The notes: generated from the sequence alone by a model not told the origin. A DNA stretch of 64,000 nucleotides from Pararobbsia silviterrae (GCF_003628125.1 NZ_RBZU01000016.1:55024-119023); one strand, 5' to 3'; counted from the stretch's first letter, positions 18,131-27,568 are shown. Translations and numbers: made by a program.

Positions 18131-18928
18131 GTGAGCTCACCCGAACCGAACCGAACCGAGGACAGCGGACAACCCGGCGAAGAGTCGTTCATTTCGCATC
18201 TGATCGAACTGCGCGATCGCATCATCCGCGCCGGCATTGCCGTGATCGTCGTGTTCATCGGGCTTGTCTACTGGGCGCCCAATATCTTCCACCTGCTGGC
18301 GCGGCCGCTGCTCGACAATCTGCCCAAGGACGGCAAGATGATCGTGACCGACGTCACGGGCTCGTTTTTCGTGCCGATGAAGGTCACGATGATGGTCGCG
18401 CTCGTGATTGCGCTGCCCGTCGTGCTTTATCAGATCTGGGCCTTTATCGCGCCGGGCCTCTATCAGCATGAGAAGAAGCTTGTCGTGCCGCTCGTGAGCA
18501 GCAGCTACATCCTGTTTTTGTGCGGGATGGCATTTGCTTATTTCGTCGTGTTTCCGACGATCTTTCGCGTGATGGCGCACTACAACGCGCCGCTCGGCGC
18601 GGAAATGTCGACCGATATCGATAACTATCTGAGCTTTACGCTGACGATGTTCCTGTGCTTCGGCGTGACGTTCGAGGTGCCGATCGTCGTCGTGCTGCTC
18701 GTGCGCATGGGCGTCGTCACGCTCGCGAAGCTCAAGCAGATTCGCCCGTACGTCGTGGTCGGCGCGTTCGTCGTGTCGGCCGTCGTGACGCCGCCCGACG
18801 TGTTCTCGCAACTGATTCTGGCCGTACCGTTGATCCTGCTCTATGAAGCCGGCATCGTCGCCGCGCGGCTTATCGTCGGCAAGGACAAGCCGCGTATCGA
18901 AAGCGGCGACAGCGCGACGTCGGACTGA
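18131..18928 (+). CDS. tatC: Twin-arginine translocase subunit TatC
   Basis: TatC is the six-helix membrane protein that binds twin-arginine signal peptides. The 265-residue product has FISHLIELRDRIIRAG near the N-terminus, the conserved VPMKVTMMVALVIALPVVLYQIWAFIAPGLY region and FEVPIVVVLLVRMGVV. The start is GTG 18131. A likely client in this window is the Rieske protein PetA. Downstream it faces the degS-like gene; a 7-bp hairpin lies in the 141-bp convergent gap. Confidence 0.95.
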   Translation: MSSPEPNRTEDSGQPGEESFISHLIELRDRIIRAGIAVIVVFIGLVYWAPNIFHLLARPLLDNLPKDGKMIVTDVTGSFFVPMKVTMMVALVIALPVVLYQIWAFIAPGLYQHEKKLVVPLVSSSYILFLCGMAFAYFVVFPTIFRVMAHYNAPLGAEMSTDIDNYLSFTLTMFLCFGVTFEVPIVVVLLVRMGVVTLAKLKQIRPYVVVGAFVVSAVVTPPDVFSQLILAVPLILLYEAGIVAARLIVGKDKPRIESGDSATSD

Positions 18929-18957
18929 CGGACGCCGAGCCGGATCGATTGTCGAGA

Positions 18958-18974
18958 CGGGCGCTTCGCGCCCG
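18958..18974 (+). terminator. Hairpin in the convergent gap between tatC and the HtrA protease
   Basis: CGGGCGC (18958-18964) and GCGCCCG (18968-18974) form a perfect stem around the loop TTC. There is no T-run on either side, so it is a weak candidate for terminating the two converging transcripts. Confidence 0.35.
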
Positions 18975-19069
18975 ACTCGGCGATCGAATCGGTTCGGGCG
19001 GCAAGCGCAGGGCGGGCATGCCTTCCCGGCGGGCTCTCCTCTCCATCCCGAACGCCCCTCTAGCAAGCG

Positions 19070-20335
19070 CTACTGAGCCCCCGAGCTGCCGTCGTCGCCG
19101 TTATCGTCACCGTTGCCGTCGCCGCCGTTGTCCCCGCCGTCCGCGGCCGCGCGTTTCGGCGGCGGCGGACGTTTGCCGACGACGAGATCGACGTCGAGCG
19201 GCTTGTTCTTGCGAATCAGATGAACGAGCGCGGTCGTGCCCGGCTTGATTTGCGCGATCACATTGAGCAGTTTCGTCGTGTCTTCGATCGTCTGATCGTT
19301 GACGCCGATCAGAATGTCGCCCGGCTTGATGCCGGCCTTGTCGGCAGGGCCGCCCTGAAGCACGCCGGCGACAATCGCACCGGTTTTCTGCGTGAGCCCG
19401 AACGACTCCGTGATGTCGGGCGTAACGTCCTGCGGCTCGACGCCGATCCAGCCGCGCGTGACCGTGCCGGTTTCGATGATGCTTTCGAGCACGGTCCGCG
19501 CCGTCGTCACGGGAATCGCGAAGCCGATCCCGAGCGAGCCCCCGCTGCGCGAGTAGATGGCCGTGTTGATGCCGAGCAGATTGCCGTTCACGTCCACGAG
19601 CGCGCCGCCCGAATTGCCCGGATTGATCGCCGCGTCGGTCTGGATGAAGTTCTCGAACGTGTTGATGCCGAGGTGATTGCGCCCGAGCGCCGAGATGATC
19701 CCCATCGTGACCGTCTGGCCGACGCCGAACGGATTGCCGATCGCGAGCACGACATCGCCGACACGCGTCGAATCCATGCGTCCGAGCGTGATGATCGGCA
19801 GATTCGGCAGGTTGATCTTGAGCACCGCGAGGTCGGTTTCCGGATCGGAGCCGATGATCTTCGCGTCGGTCTTGCGGCCGTCGGCGAGCGCGACCTCGAT
19901 CTCGTCGGCGCCGTCGACGACATGCTGGTTCGTTAGAATGTAACCGTCTGCGCTGACAATGACGCCCGAGCCTAGGTTCGACGTCGCATGCGGCGCCGGT
20001 TTGGCGGGCGAGCCGCGCTCGCCGAAGAAGTAGCGGAACAGCGGGTCGTTGAGGCGCGGATCCTTGGCTGCCGACCCGTTGCCCTTGCTCGAGAAGACAT
20101 TGACGACGGCGGGCATCGCCTTCTGGGCGCCGTCGGCATACGACGAGGCGGAACTCGCGACGTGGCCCGTAAGCCCCGGAGCGACTTCCTGCAGCGCGAC
20201 GATCGGCGCCGAAAGCTGGCGGCCGAAGCGACCCTGGTGTTGTAACCACTCGGGCTTCAAAGTGGCGACGATGAAGATCAGCGCCAACAGCACCGTTACT
20301 GCCTGCGCAAAGAGCAGCCAGAAGCGTCGAAGCAT
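19070..20335 (-). CDS. Membrane-anchored HtrA-type serine protease (DegS-like)
   Basis: A periplasm-facing trypsin-like protease of the Deg/HtrA family, expected in envelope stress control. One N-terminal membrane anchor (about 7-26) is followed by the protease domain with the triad His138 (TNQHVV), Asp168 ([11 protein letters not shown]) and Ser242 ([12 protein letters not shown]), then a single PDZ domain (about 295-385). One PDZ domain and an anchor rather than a cleavable signal resemble DegS more than DegP or MucD. The last ~25 residues are an Asp/Gly/Asn-rich repeat tail after a Pro-rich linker. The gene starts only 19 bp from the divergent nif3-like gene. Confidence 0.92.
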   Translation of the reverse strand: MLRRFWLLFAQAVTVLLALIFIVATLKPEWLQHQGRFGRQLSAPIVALQEVAPGLTGHVASSASSYADGAQKAMPAVVNVFSSKGNGSAAKDPRLNDPLFRYFFGERGSPAKPAPHATSNLGSGVIVSADGYILTNQHVVDGADEIEVALADGRKTDAKIIGSDPETDLAVLKINLPNLPIITLGRMDSTRVGDVVLAIGNPFGVGQTVTMGIISALGRNHLGINTFENFIQTDAAINPGNSGGALVDVNGNLLGINTAIYSRSGGSLGIGFAIPVTTARTVLESIIETGTVTRGWIGVEPQDVTPDITESFGLTQKTGAIVAGVLQGGPADKAGIKPGDILIGVNDQTIEDTTKLLNVIAQIKPGTTALVHLIRKNKPLDVDLVVGKRPPPPKRAAADGGDNGGDGNGDDNGDDGSSGAQ

Positions 20336-20354
20336 AAAGTTATCAGGGGCTTAT

Positions 20355-21101
20355 ATGGATCGGAATGACCTTGAATTGTATCTGAACAACCTGCTTGAAA
20401 CGCCGCGCTTTCGGGATTACTGCCCAAACGGGCTTCAGGTACAAGGGCGCCGCCGCATCGAGAAGATCGCGACGGGCGTGACCGCATCGCTCGCGTTCGT
20501 CGAAGCCGCGATCGAGTGGGGCGCCGACGCGCTGTTCGTCCATCACGGCTATTTTTGGAAGAACGAGGCCGCACCCGTCGTCGGACAGAAGCACGGGCGC
20601 CTGCGCGCGCTGCTCGTCAACGACATCAATCTGTTCGCCTACCACCTGCCGCTCGACTCGCATCCCGAGCTCGGCAATAACGTCCAGCTCGGCGAACGGC
20701 TCGGCTGGATTCCCGATGGCCGTTTCGGCGACAACGAGATGGGCTGGATGACGACGCTGCCGATGCCCGTGACGCTCGAGGGGCTGGCGGCACAGGTCAA
20801 CAACACGCTCGGCCGCGAGCCGCTCGTGATCGGCGACGACGATCGGCCGATCCGTCGGATCGCCTGGTGCACGGGGGCCGCGCAGGGTTATTTCGAAGAC
20901 GCGATCGCGGCGGGCGCGGATGTCTACCTGAGCGGCGAGATTTCCGAGCCGACGACGCATCTCGCGCGCGAGTCCGGTGTTGCCTATATCGCAGCCGGCC
21001 ATCACGCGACCGAACGCTACGGCGTGCAGGCGGTCGGCGCGCATCTGTCCGATCAATTCGATATCGAACACCTGTTTATCGATATCGACAATCCGGTTTG
21101 A
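20355..21101 (+). CDS. Nif3-like dinuclear metal centre protein
   Basis: A 248-residue member of the Nif3/YbgI family (GTP cyclohydrolase I type 2 in older annotation). It has the metal-binding His pair in [29 protein letters not shown] in the first lobe, and the second-lobe motifs [18 protein letters not shown] and [16 protein letters not shown]. The function is not established. ATG 20355 is chosen because the conserved [10 protein letters not shown] starts right there; the longer frame runs into the divergent protease gene. Confidence 0.9.
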   Translation: MDRNDLELYLNNLLETPRFRDYCPNGLQVQGRRRIEKIATGVTASLAFVEAAIEWGADALFVHHGYFWKNEAAPVVGQKHGRLRALLVNDINLFAYHLPLDSHPELGNNVQLGERLGWIPDGRFGDNEMGWMTTLPMPVTLEGLAAQVNNTLGREPLVIGDDDRPIRRIAWCTGAAQGYFEDAIAAGADVYLSGEISEPTTHLARESGVAYIAAGHHATERYGVQAVGAHLSDQFDIEHLFIDIDNPV

Positions 21102-21345
21102 AATCCGCAGACATCGGGTTTTCCCGCGGGCGCGCATCCATAGCGCGCCCCATTGCCGCCCATTCTCGCAATTTATGCTGCATTGCATATATTGAACTGA
21201 GCTGCACTATTCTGCTCTTGCTGAAAAATACTTATCGATCAAAGGTTTGTTGCACTGCCTCTGAAGCATGTTGCGAATAGCGGCGGGTGAAATCGGATTT
21301 AGTCAATCCTTATAAGCGCCGTCTTATGCTCAAAAAGGCCGTCGG

Positions 21346-21351
21346 TATAAT
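21346..21351 (+). promoter_or_regulatory. Candidate -10 element of the pet operon
   Basis: A perfect TATAAT sits 41 bases before the petA ATG, at the end of a 290-bp gap (21102-21391) that is visibly richer in A and T than its surroundings. The -35 region is poor (TTATGC at 16-base spacing). No gene is seen in this gap. Confidence 0.45.
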
Positions 21352-21391
21352 CTAACGTGCCGGAAAATCCAACTTAGAAGTGGGGCGTGTG

Positions 21392-22012
21392 ATGCGAGAT
21401 AACGAGAATGGTCGCGTCGACAATAGCCGCCGTACCTGGCTCATTGCGACGTCGGTTGCAGGAGGAGTAGGTGGAGTAGCGACGCTGGTTCCGTTTGTAG
21501 GTTCGTTGGCACCATCCGAAAAGGCCAAGGCGGCGGGGGCGCCGGTCGAGGCCGATATCAGCAATCTGAAGCCCGGCGAAATGATGGTCGTGCCGTGGCG
21601 CGGCAAACCCGTCTGGATCGTCAACCGCACCGACGCGATGCTCGAGGACGTGGTCAAGGCCGACCCCGAGCTTGCTGATCCGCACACGCTGAACCCCTTC
21701 TCGATGCCTTTGCCCGAGTACTGCAACAATGAGTACCGGTCACGCGCCGATCACAAGAACATTCTCGTTCTCGTCGGCATCTGCACCCATCTTGGTTGCT
21801 CTCCGAGCCCGCGCTTCTCGCCCGGGCCCCAGCCGAACCTGCCGAGCGACTGGCCCGGCGGCTGGCTCTGTCCGTGTCACGGTTCGACCTTCGATCTCGC
21901 CGGCCGCGTGTTCAAGAACAAGCCCGCGCCGCAGAACCTCGACGTGCCGCGCTATATGTTCGTCAACGCGACGACGCTCGTGATCGGCAAAGACGAAAGT
22001 GGGGAGGCGTAA
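21392..22012 (+). CDS. petA: Ubiquinol-cytochrome c reductase, Rieske iron-sulfur subunit
   Basis: PetA carries the [2Fe-2S] cluster that takes electrons from ubiquinol in the bc1 complex. The 206-residue product has an uncleaved twin-arginine signal/anchor (NSRRTWLIATSVAGGVGG), so it should be inserted by the Tat system. Cluster ligands are in CTHLGC and CPCHGS. ATG 21392 is preferred over upstream GTG codons at 21380 and 21389. It is followed two bases later by petB, forming a petABC operon. Confidence 0.96.
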   Translation: MRDNENGRVDNSRRTWLIATSVAGGVGGVATLVPFVGSLAPSEKAKAAGAPVEADISNLKPGEMMVVPWRGKPVWIVNRTDAMLEDVVKADPELADPHTLNPFSMPLPEYCNNEYRSRADHKNILVLVGICTHLGCSPSPRFSPGPQPNLPSDWPGGWLCPCHGSTFDLAGRVFKNKPAPQNLDVPRYMFVNATTLVIGKDESGEA

Positions 22013-22014
22013 TC

Positions 22015-23397
22015 ATGGCTGCAGAAAAGCAAGTCGATACGACGGGGCTGCTCGGCTGGATCGATCGCCGATTCCCGCTGACCTCGCTCTGGAAGGCGCA
22101 TCTCTCTGAGTATTACGCGCCGAAGAATTTCAATTTCTGGTACTTCTTCGGCTCGCTCGCACTGCTCGTGCTCGTGCTGCAGATCGTCACGGGGATCTTC
22201 CTCGTGATGAACTACAAGCCGGATTCGCAGCTCGCGTTCGCGTCGGTCGAGTACATCATGCGCGACGTGCCGTTTGGCTGGCTGATCCGATACCTGCATT
22301 CGACCGGCGCATCGATGTTCTTCGTGGTCGTCTATCTGCATATGTTCCGCGGGCTGCTGTACGGCTCGTATCGCAAGCCGCGCGAACTCGTCTGGATCTT
22401 CGGCTGCCTGATCTTCCTCTGCCTGATGGCCGAGGCGTTCTTCGGCTACCTGCTGCCGTGGGGACAGATGTCGTACTGGGGCGCGCAGGTCATCGTGAAC
22501 CTGTTCTCGGCGATTCCGTTCATCGGTCCGGACCTCTCGCTCTGGATTCGCGGCGACTACGTCGTCAGCGACGTCACGCTGAACCGGTTCTTCGCCTTCC
22601 ACGTGATCGCGATTCCGCTCGTGCTGCTCGCGCTCGTCGTCGCGCACATCATGGCGCTTCACGAAGTGGGCTCGAACAACCCCGACGGCGTCGAGATCAA
22701 GGAGAAGAAGGACGCGAACGGCATTCCGCTCGACGGCATTCCGTTCCATCCGTACTACTCGGTGCATGACTTCCTCGGCGTGTCGGTCTTCCTGTTCATC
22801 TTCTGCGCGATCGTGTTCTTCGCGCCGGAAATGGGCGGCTACTTCCTTGAAGCGAACAACTTCATCCCGGCCGACTCGCTGAAGACGCCGCCTGAAATCG
22901 CGCCGGTCTGGTACTTCACAGCGTTCTACGCGATGCTGCGTTCGGTGACCGAGTACTTCAAGATCGTGCTCGAAGTCATCGCGGGTCTGCTTGCGCTGCT
23001 CGGGCTCATCAAGGCGCGCACGGCGCGCGGCAAGATCGGCTCGGTCGTCGGCGCCGGCATCGTGATCGGCATCATGCTCGTCACGCAGGCCAAGTTCTGG
23101 GGCGTGCTCACGATGGGCGGCGCGGTCGTCACGCTGTTCTTCCTGCCCTGGCTCGATCAAAGTCCGGTCAAGTCGATCCGCTACCGGCCGACGTTCCACA
23201 AGCTGCTTTACGTCCTGTTCGTGTTCGTTTTCCTGATGCTCGCGTTCCTCGGCACGAAACCGCCGACGCCCGCGGGTACGTTGCTCGCGCAGATCGGCAC
23301 GCTCGTGTACTTCTGCTTCTTCTGGGGGATGCCGTTCTGGACGCGGCTCGGCACGTTCAAGCCGGTGCCGGAACGCGTGACGTACAAACCTCACTGA
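22015..23397 (+). CDS. petB: Ubiquinol-cytochrome c reductase, cytochrome b subunit
   Basis: Cytochrome b holds the two haems and both quinone sites of the bc1 complex. The 460-residue protein has the haem-ligand region RYLHSTGASMFFVVVYLHMFRG, the GYLLPWGQMSYWGAQV motif, HVIAIPLVLLALVVAHIMALHEVGS and the Qo-site region APVWYFTAFYAMLRS (the PEWY equivalent reads PVWY). Eight or more membrane helices are evident. ATG 22015 follows the petA stop directly. Confidence 0.96.
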   Translation: MAAEKQVDTTGLLGWIDRRFPLTSLWKAHLSEYYAPKNFNFWYFFGSLALLVLVLQIVTGIFLVMNYKPDSQLAFASVEYIMRDVPFGWLIRYLHSTGASMFFVVVYLHMFRGLLYGSYRKPRELVWIFGCLIFLCLMAEAFFGYLLPWGQMSYWGAQVIVNLFSAIPFIGPDLSLWIRGDYVVSDVTLNRFFAFHVIAIPLVLLALVVAHIMALHEVGSNNPDGVEIKEKKDANGIPLDGIPFHPYYSVHDFLGVSVFLFIFCAIVFFAPEMGGYFLEANNFIPADSLKTPPEIAPVWYFTAFYAMLRSVTEYFKIVLEVIAGLLALLGLIKARTARGKIGSVVGAGIVIGIMLVTQAKFWGVLTMGGAVVTLFFLPWLDQSPVKSIRYRPTFHKLLYVLFVFVFLMLAFLGTKPPTPAGTLLAQIGTLVYFCFFWGMPFWTRLGTFKPVPERVTYKPH

Positions 23398-23421
23398 ACG
23401 CCAGCCAACGGGACAATACGA

Positions 23422-24165
23422 ATGAAAAAGCTTCTTTCGATCCTGGCGATGCTCGGTGCGGCGCTGCTGAGCACGCATGTCGTCGCCGAAGAAAACGTGC
23501 ATCTCGACGAGGCGCCGAATCGCACGGCCGATCTCGTCTCGCTCCAGCGAGGCGCGCGGCTTTTCGTCAATTACTGCCTGAATTGCCATAGCGCGACCGC
23601 GATGCGGTACTCGCGATTGCGCGACATCGGCCTGACGGACAAGGAGATCGAGGACAATCTCCTGTTCTCGACCGACAAGGTCGGCAATCCGATGACCGTG
23701 GCGATGCGCGCCCAAGACGCGAAGGAATGGTTCGGCGTGGCGCCGCCCGACCTCAGCGTCGAGGCGCGCGCACGCGGCGCGGACTGGATCTACACCTACC
23801 TGCGCTCGTTCTACAAGGACGACACGCGTCCGACGGGCTGGAACAATGCCGTGTTCCAGAATGTGGGCATGCCGCACGTACTTTGGCAGCTGCAAGGCGT
23901 CAGAACGCCGAAATTCGAGGATTCCACCGACGAAAACGGTGAGGTTCAGCACCGAATTATTGGATTTCAGCAAGTCACTCCCGGTACTATGTCGCCCAAC
24001 GACTATGACGAGGCGGTCGCGGACCTGACCTCGTACCTCGTCTGGATGGCGGAGCCGGCGGCCAAGGAGCGCAAGCAAATTGGGGCCTGGGTGCTGCTGT
24101 TCCTGGGTTTGCTGAGCTTTTTCGCATGGCGTCTGAACGCCGCCTACTGGAAAGACGTCAAATAA
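23422..24165 (+). CDS. petC: Ubiquinol-cytochrome c reductase, cytochrome c1
   Basis: Cytochrome c1 passes electrons from the Rieske centre to soluble cytochrome c. The 247-residue product has a cleavable signal (to about residue 22), the haem site CLNCH (Cys52, Cys55, His56), the axial-ligand region around TVAMRAQDAKEWFG and a C-terminal membrane anchor (about 220-240). It closes the petABC operon and is followed by a strong terminator. Confidence 0.96.
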   Translation: MKKLLSILAMLGAALLSTHVVAEENVHLDEAPNRTADLVSLQRGARLFVNYCLNCHSATAMRYSRLRDIGLTDKEIEDNLLFSTDKVGNPMTVAMRAQDAKEWFGVAPPDLSVEARARGADWIYTYLRSFYKDDTRPTGWNNAVFQNVGMPHVLWQLQGVRTPKFEDSTDENGEVQHRIIGFQQVTPGTMSPNDYDEAVADLTSYLVWMAEPAAKERKQIGAWVLLFLGLLSFFAWRLNAAYWKDVK

Positions 24166-24186
24166 CGCGCCAGCGATTTGATGCAG

Positions 24187-24245
24187 GGGCCAGCGAACAG
24201 CGACGCGCCGATGCGCGTGCCGCCTCGCTGGCCCTTCGGTTTTTT
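24187..24245 (+). terminator. Intrinsic terminator of petABC
   Basis: GGGCCAGCGA (24187-24196) pairs with TCGCTGGCCC (24225-24234), enclosing a 28-base loop that itself contains CGCGCCGATGCGCG-like pairing. A TTCGG and then six T residues (24240-24245) follow. Good terminator for petC on the plus strand. Confidence 0.8.
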
Positions 24246-24259
24246 AAGGAAACTAAAAA

Positions 24260-24871
24260 ATGATGGTTCTTTATTCAGGCACGACTTGCCCGTTCTCCCA
24301 GCGCTGCCGTCTGGTGCTGTTCGAAAAGGGGATGGATTTCGAAATCCGTGACGTCGACTTGTTCAACAAGCCTGAAGACATCGCGGTCATGAATCCGTAC
24401 GGCCAGGTGCCGATTCTCGTCGAACGCGATCTGATTCTCTACGAATCGAACATCATCAACGAGTATATCGACGAGCGCTTCCCGCACCCGCAACTGATGC
24501 CGGCCGATCCGGTCCAACGCGCACGCGCGCGCCTGTTCCTGCTCAATTTCGAGAAGGAGCTGTTTGTGCATGTCGGCACGCTCGAAAACGAAAAGGGCAA
24601 GGCCGCGGAAAAGTCGCATGAAAAGGCGCGCATCGCGATCCGCGACCGCCTGACGCAACTTGCGCCGATCTTCGTCAAAAACAAGTACATGCTCGGCGAA
24701 GAGTTCTCGATGCTCGACGTCGCGATCGCGCCGCTGCTTTGGCGCCTCGACCACTACGGGATCGAATTGTCGAAGAATGCGGCGCCGCTGATGAAGTACG
24801 CCGAGCGCATTTTCAGCCGTCCGGCGTATATTGAAGCGCTGACGCCGTCCGAAAAGGTCATGCGCCGGTAA
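24260..24871 (+). CDS. sspA: Stringent starvation protein A (GST-like)
   Basis: SspA is an RNA-polymerase-associated protein with a glutathione S-transferase fold that adjusts transcription in starvation. The 203-residue product has the thioredoxin-like N-domain (LYSGTTCPFSQRCRLVLFEKGM), NPYGQVPILVERDLILYESNIINEYIDE and the helical C-domain with EEFSMLDVAIAPLLWRLDHYGI. The first of two adjacent ATGs is used; AAGGAA lies upstream. Pairing with sspB 209 bp downstream is standard. Confidence 0.94.
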   Translation: MMVLYSGTTCPFSQRCRLVLFEKGMDFEIRDVDLFNKPEDIAVMNPYGQVPILVERDLILYESNIINEYIDERFPHPQLMPADPVQRARARLFLLNFEKELFVHVGTLENEKGKAAEKSHEKARIAIRDRLTQLAPIFVKNKYMLGEEFSMLDVAIAPLLWRLDHYGIELSKNAAPLMKYAERIFSRPAYIEALTPSEKVMRR

Positions 24872-25080
24872 GACGCCGACCGGGCTCGGGTCTCCGCCCG
24901 GGTCACGGCACGCCGCGGGCGGTTGGATGCGGCCGAGCGCGCTTGCGGCGCGCGGCGGCCGCCCGAATGACGAGATGTGCTGCTTCGCGCCGTCGAACGC
25001 GCGGGGCCGGACGATTGGATGGATGCGGGCGGATGCCTGAACGCCGCTATGCCGGCGATGGCGTGCGCACGCGATAGGAC

Positions 25081-25653
25081 ATGGGAATGGCAGAAACACC
25101 GACCAAGCCGTATTTGTTGCGCGCGCTGTATGAATGGTGCACCGACAACGGCTATACGCCGCATCTGGCCGTGCGCGTCGACGATCGGACGCGCGTGCCG
25201 CGCGAATTCGTCCGCGATGGCGAGATCGTGCTCAACATCAGCTTCGAAGCGACGAGCGGCCTCAAGATGGGCAACGAGTGGATCGACTTCAACGCGCGGT
25301 TCTCGGGGAAGTCGCACCACATCGAAGTGCAGGTCTCGAACGTGCTCGCGATCTATGCGCGCGAGAACGGCCAGGGCATGGCGTTCCCGGTCGAGGAACG
25401 GCAACCTGACGACGTCGTGCCGGAAGACGACGCGCTTGGCGACGGCGCCGGGGACGGCGTCGAGGAACTCGAACAACTCGACAGCGAGTCGCCCGTCGGC
25501 GCCCAACCCGCGTCGCAGGCCGGCGCGCCGTCGCTCGTCGTGTCGGGCGAAGCCGCGCAAGAGGGCGGTGTCTCGGCGGAGTCGTCGAGCGACGGTTCGC
25601 CCGACGATTCGCCGGGCAAGGGCGGCCGAGGCCATCTGAAAGTCGTCAAGTAG
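25081..25653 (+). CDS. sspB: Stringent starvation protein B, ClpXP adaptor
   Basis: SspB delivers ssrA-tagged proteins to ClpXP. The folded domain (about 8-115) has PYLLRALYEWCTDNG, HLAVRVDD and ISFEATSGLKMGN; an acidic, Gly/Ser-rich linker of about 60 residues follows, and the protein ends in HLKVVK, the equivalent of the ClpX-binding tail of E. coli SspB. ATG codons at 25081 and 25087 are both possible starts. It ends just before a bidirectional terminator shared with the opposing tRNA. Confidence 0.94.
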   Translation: MGMAETPTKPYLLRALYEWCTDNGYTPHLAVRVDDRTRVPREFVRDGEIVLNISFEATSGLKMGNEWIDFNARFSGKSHHIEVQVSNVLAIYARENGQGMAFPVEERQPDDVVPEDDALGDGAGDGVEELEQLDSESPVGAQPASQAGAPSLVVSGEAAQEGGVSAESSSDGSPDDSPGKGGRGHLKVVK

Positions 25654-25704
25654 CCGGACCGCTGTCCCGCCGCAAGATCGGCGGTTCGGCGCGACCCGCA
25701 ATGA

Positions 25705-25740
25705 AAAACGGGCTGCACTTTCGTGCAGCCCGTTTTATTT
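25705..25740 (+). terminator. Bidirectional terminator between sspB and tRNA-Thr
   Basis: AAAACGGGCTGCAC (25705-25718) and GTGCAGCCCGTTTT (25723-25736) form a perfect 14-bp stem around the loop TTTC. T-rich sequence follows on the plus strand (TTTTATTT) and five T residues end the minus-strand copy, so it can stop both sspB and the opposing tRNA transcript. Confidence 0.9.
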
Positions 25741-25743
25741 GTC

Positions 25744-25819
25744 TGGTGCCCCCTGTCTGATTCGAACAGACCACCTCATGATTACAAGTCAAGTGCTCTA
25801 CCAAATGAGCTAAGGGGGC
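25744..25819 (-). tRNA. tRNA-Thr (anticodon UGU)
   Basis: Read on the minus strand, 76 bases fold as a full cloverleaf: acceptor GCCCCCT/AGGGGGC, D stem GCTC/GAGC, anticodon loop CTTGTAA with anticodon TGT, T arm GTCTG-TTCGAAT-CAGAC and encoded ACCA end. The anticodon stem CTTGA/TCATG has one apparent U-U mismatch at the second pair (28-42). The anticodon reads ACA and likely other ACN threonine codons. Confidence 0.95.
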
Positions 25820-25945
25820 GAAACACAGCCGCCGATTATATGCGAAGTCCGAATGCAGTACCACTTCGCGGAAGCGTCGGCCCAAAACCGCTAGAATCTC
25901 GCCTGAGTCTGGCGCACCCCGCGCGCCCACTTTTCGTCCGAACCT

Positions 25946-27568
25946 ATGCTCCGAATCTCCGAAGTCAAACTGCCGCTCGACCATCCGCAGCTTGCGCTCG
26001 ACGCCGCGGTCCATGCGCGGCTCGCCGATATCGGCGTCAAGCCCGATGGTCTGATCCGCTATACGGTCTATCGCCGCGCCCATGACGCGCGCAAAAAGTC
26101 CGACATCAAGCTCACCTATATCGTCGATTGCGAACTCAAGGACGAGGCGAGCGCGTTCAAGCGCATGGCCGGCAAGCCGCATTACGGTGTGACGCCGGAC
26201 ATGGACTATCACTTTGTCGCGATGGCGCCGCCGGGTTTCGATCGGCATCGCCCGGTCGTGATCGGCATGGGGCCATGCGGCTTGTTCGCGGGCCTGATCC
26301 TTGCCCAGATGGGCTTGCGACCGATCATTCTCGAACGCGGCAAGGCCGTGCGCGAGCGGACCAAGGACACCTGGGGCCTCTGGCGCAAGAGCGTGCTGAA
26401 CCCCGATTCGAACGTCCAGTTCGGCGAGGGCGGCGCCGGCACGTTCTCCGACGGCAAACTCTATAGCCAGATCAAGGATCCGCGTCATCTCGGCCGTAAA
26501 GTGCTCGACGAATTCGTCAAGGCCGGCGCGCCCGAGGACATTCTGTATCTGAGCCGGCCGCATATCGGCACGTTCAGGCTCGTGAGCATGGTCGAGAAGA
26601 TGCGCGCGACGATCCACGCGCTCGGCGGCGAGGTGCGCTTCGAGACGAAGGTTGAGAATCTCGTCATCGAAGACGGCAAGATCCGCGGCCTTGAACTGTC
26701 GACCGGCGAAACGCTGGTCACGCATCACGTCGTGCTCGCGATCGGCCACAGCGCGCGCGATACGTTCAAGATGCTCGACGACAACGGCGTCTATCTCGAA
26801 CCCAAACCGTTTTCGCTCGGTTTCCGGATCGAACATCCGCAAAGCGTCATCGACCGAAGCCGCTTCGGCAAATTCGCGGGTCACAAGGACCTCGGCGCGG
26901 CCGACTACAAGGTCGTCCATCACGCGAGCAACGGACGCGCCGTCTACAGCTTCTGCATGTGCCCGGGCGGCACGGTCGTCGCGGCCACATCCGAACCCGG
27001 GCGCGTCGTGACGAACGGCATGAGCCAGTATTCGCGAGCCGAACGCAACGCGAACGCCGGCATCGTCGTCGGCATCACGCCCGATGACTATCCGGGCGGT
27101 GCGCTCGCGGGGATCGAATTCCAGCGGCATTGGGAGTCGCGTGCCTTCGAACTCGGCGGCGGCAACTATTTCGCGCCGGGGCAACGCGTCGAGGACTTCA
27201 TCGCCGGGCGGCCGTCGACGTCGCTCGGCTCGGTGATTCCGTCGTACAAGCCGGGCGTGACGCCGACCGACCTCAGCACCGCATTGCCCGACTACGTGAT
27301 CGAGGCGATCCGCGAAGCGCTGCCCGAGCTCGACAAGAAGATCGCGGGTTTCGCGATGGGCGACGCGGTCCTGACGGGCGTCGAAACGCGCACGTCGTCG
27401 CCCTTGCGTATCCGTCGCAAAGACAATTGCCAGAGCGTCAACGTCGAAGGGCTGTATCCGGCCGGTGAGGGCGCCGGGTATGCCGGAGGCATCTACTCGG
27501 CTGCGATCGACGGCATCGAGGTCGCCGAAGCGCTCGCGCTGGATCTGCTCGGTTCGCGCGCAGGCTGA
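25946..27568 (+). CDS. FAD-dependent oxidoreductase (COG2509-like)
   Basis: A 540-residue flavoprotein of the uncharacterised family often annotated as FAD-dependent dehydrogenase. An N-terminal domain of about 100 residues (MLRISEVKLPLDHP, YRRAHDARKKSDI) precedes the Rossmann dinucleotide motif GMGPCGLFAG (107-116). Other family stretches are VQFGEGGAGTFSDGKLYS, YSFCMCPGGTVVAA and the C-terminal FAD motif GLYPAGEGAGYAGGI. Substrate unknown. It starts next to the tRNA gene and is followed by 168 bp in which no gene is seen. Confidence 0.88.
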   Translation: MLRISEVKLPLDHPQLALDAAVHARLADIGVKPDGLIRYTVYRRAHDARKKSDIKLTYIVDCELKDEASAFKRMAGKPHYGVTPDMDYHFVAMAPPGFDRHRPVVIGMGPCGLFAGLILAQMGLRPIILERGKAVRERTKDTWGLWRKSVLNPDSNVQFGEGGAGTFSDGKLYSQIKDPRHLGRKVLDEFVKAGAPEDILYLSRPHIGTFRLVSMVEKMRATIHALGGEVRFETKVENLVIEDGKIRGLELSTGETLVTHHVVLAIGHSARDTFKMLDDNGVYLEPKPFSLGFRIEHPQSVIDRSRFGKFAGHKDLGAADYKVVHHASNGRAVYSFCMCPGGTVVAATSEPGRVVTNGMSQYSRAERNANAGIVVGITPDDYPGGALAGIEFQRHWESRAFELGGGNYFAPGQRVEDFIAGRPSTSLGSVIPSYKPGVTPTDLSTALPDYVIEAIREALPELDKKIAGFAMGDAVLTGVETRTSSPLRIRRKDNCQSVNVEGLYPAGEGAGYAGGIYSAAIDGIEVAEALALDLLGSRAG

